A stretch of DNA of 13,365 nt. It comes from Deltaproteobacteria bacterium. Lineage in GTDB: Bacteria > Myxococcota_A > UBA9160 > JAFDET01. A program made the position numbers and the translations under genes. Below, piece by piece: positions 12,737 through 13,365 of this stretch. Position 1 is the first letter of the stretch. Each line of letters opens with the position of its first letter. Under the pieces are notes generated by a model. It had not been told where the DNA came from. It saw nothing but the letters and a program-made list of their open reading frames with translations, and did no database searches. Location: the NCBI GenBank assembly GCA_019310195.1, contig JAFDET010000052.1, positions 1-13,365 of the forward strand. Reading direction: 5' to 3'.

Positions 12737-13365
12737 TCAGCCGAGCACGGGCAGCGCCGCGTCGCCGAGACGACCCAGGACCAGGAGCAGCGCGAAGGCC
12801 AGCGCCCAGGACAAGGTCTCCTGGCCCGACGCCGCCTCGATGCGCGCCCGCAGCCAGAGCACGCCCGCGAAGGCGGCGAGCACCCAGGCGTGGAGCAGCA
12901 GCCGCGCCGCGAAGCCCATCTGCTGAGCGCCGGTCTCCCACTGGACGCCCAGAGTCGCGACCAGGATCACGCCGGCCAGAACCAGGCTCCGCCGCAGCCA
13001 GACCGGGAGCCGCTGCCACGTCCCTCGCCCGGGCCGGGGTGCGGCCTGCGCGTGCACGGCCTGCAGGTGCTGGAGGGACGCCTCGGGCTCCAGGGGGTCG
13101 GGAGCGCCCACCCTGTCTTCGCCCGGCGCGAAGGGGCCCAGGCGCACGCGCCCCAGCTCCTGGGTGGCCAGGCGCTGGAACTCGTCGTTCTTGCCGATCA
13201 CCAGATCCACCATGCCCACGTAACCGTACGGGAGAAGGGGCGCCTCCTCCGAGACCCGGAGCTGCTGGTAGGGGCGCGCGGGCCAGGCGTGATGGTCGGC
13301 GTGACGCGAGAGACCGATCAGCCCGTAGAAGGTAAACCAGGAGTGGGTGTCCCAGGAGTCCACCG
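12737..13365 (-). CDS. alkB: AlkB-type alkane monooxygenase, C-terminal part (partial), with an extra membrane tail
   Basis: About 208 C-terminal residues are visible; the gene continues past the right edge, and the GTG near 13363 is internal. The segment GLSRHADHHAWPARPYQQLR carries the third histidine box of AlkB (the LQRHSDHHA-x-P-x-R-x-Y-Q-x-L-R pattern) that helps bind the di-iron centre. It is followed by EAPLLPYGYVGM, equivalent to the LPSGYPGM segment of known AlkBs. AlkB hydroxylates terminal carbons of alkanes in the membrane using rubredoxin and its reductase. Unusually, after the normal end there is a charged linker (visible residues 60-120) and then about three hydrophobic segments (near 125-141, 152-172, 183-200) rather than a short tail or a rubredoxin domain. 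The first two histidine boxes are outside the window. An AlkB-like desaturase or xylene-monooxygenase relative is the alternative. Confidence 0.8.
   Translation of the reverse strand, partial: VDSWDTHSWFTFYGLIGLSRHADHHAWPARPYQQLRVSEEAPLLPYGYVGMVDLVIGKNDEFQRLATQELGRVRLGPFAPGEDRVGAPDPLEPEASLQHLQAVHAQAAPRPGRGTWQRLPVWLRRSLVLAGVILVATLGVQWETGAQQMGFAARLLLHAWVLAAFAGVLWLRARIEAASGQETLSWALAFALLLVLGRLGDAALPVLG

Noticed and set aside
1..13365. CRISPR arrays, tRNA/rRNA genes, insertion sequences, attachment sites
   Set aside because: I saw no regularly spaced repeats, no cloverleaf-like or rRNA-like stretch, no transposase or integrase motif, and no sharp change in base composition.

Overview
This is a strongly GC-rich stretch with almost no intergenic space and heavy use of GTG/TTG starts. 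The gene content (long runs of acyl-CoA synthetases, an acyl-CoA dehydrogenase, non-classical thiolases with DUF35 partners, an AlkB-type monooxygenase) suits a lipid-, alkane- or steroid-degrading soil or aquatic bacterium. Candidates are a deltaproteobacterial lineage (Myxococcota/Binatota-like) or an actinobacterium-like degrader. The sequence alone does not settle the phylum. I see no rRNA, tRNA, CRISPR array, insertion sequence or phage gene.

Layout from left to right. At 1-46 is the start of a leftward gene that leaves the window. At 43-521 (minus) is a small lipoprotein with a split-beta-barrel-like C-terminal half, broken by a frameshift near 355. A 56-bp divergent spacer with a TACAAT box separates it from two rightward genes: a GFA-type zinc protein (578-949) and a small lipoprotein (1044-1361). 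The second lipoprotein converges on the big leftward cluster, and the two stop codons share one CTAG.

From 12588 down to 1358 runs one unbroken minus-strand series of 14 genes. In transcription order they are: TetR regulator, two DUF35/OB-fold proteins, two thiolase-fold proteins, a FadD19-like acyl-CoA synthetase, a 39-codon cytochrome P450 remnant, a second acyl-CoA synthetase, a FadE-type acyl-CoA dehydrogenase, a KshB/PaaE-like ferredoxin reductase, then a tail of gamma-glutamylcyclotransferase-like, DUF456, YkgJ-like and DUF4345 proteins. Most junctions overlap by 1 or 4 bases (TGATG, ATGA, GTGA), so translation is probably coupled. At the right edge (12737 to beyond 13365) is the C-terminal part of an AlkB-type alkane monooxygenase, separated from the TetR gene by a 148-bp spacer with a GC hairpin.

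How the genes fit together (inference): AlkB, and once a P450, would oxidise a hydrophobic chain. The two synthetases would make CoA esters, the dehydrogenase would desaturate them, and the thiolase-fold/DUF35 set would cleave a C-C bond. The KshB-like reductase would feed electrons to an oxygenase. The combination resembles the mycobacterial cholesterol side-chain region around Rv3515c-Rv3523 (FadD19, CYP142, a DUF35 protein, Ltp4, Ltp3). The most notable points are that both thiolase-fold proteins lack the canonical Cys nucleophile and the GHP histidine, that the DUF35 partner is split in two with only one zinc ribbon kept, and that the P450 is reduced to its two ends joined in frame.
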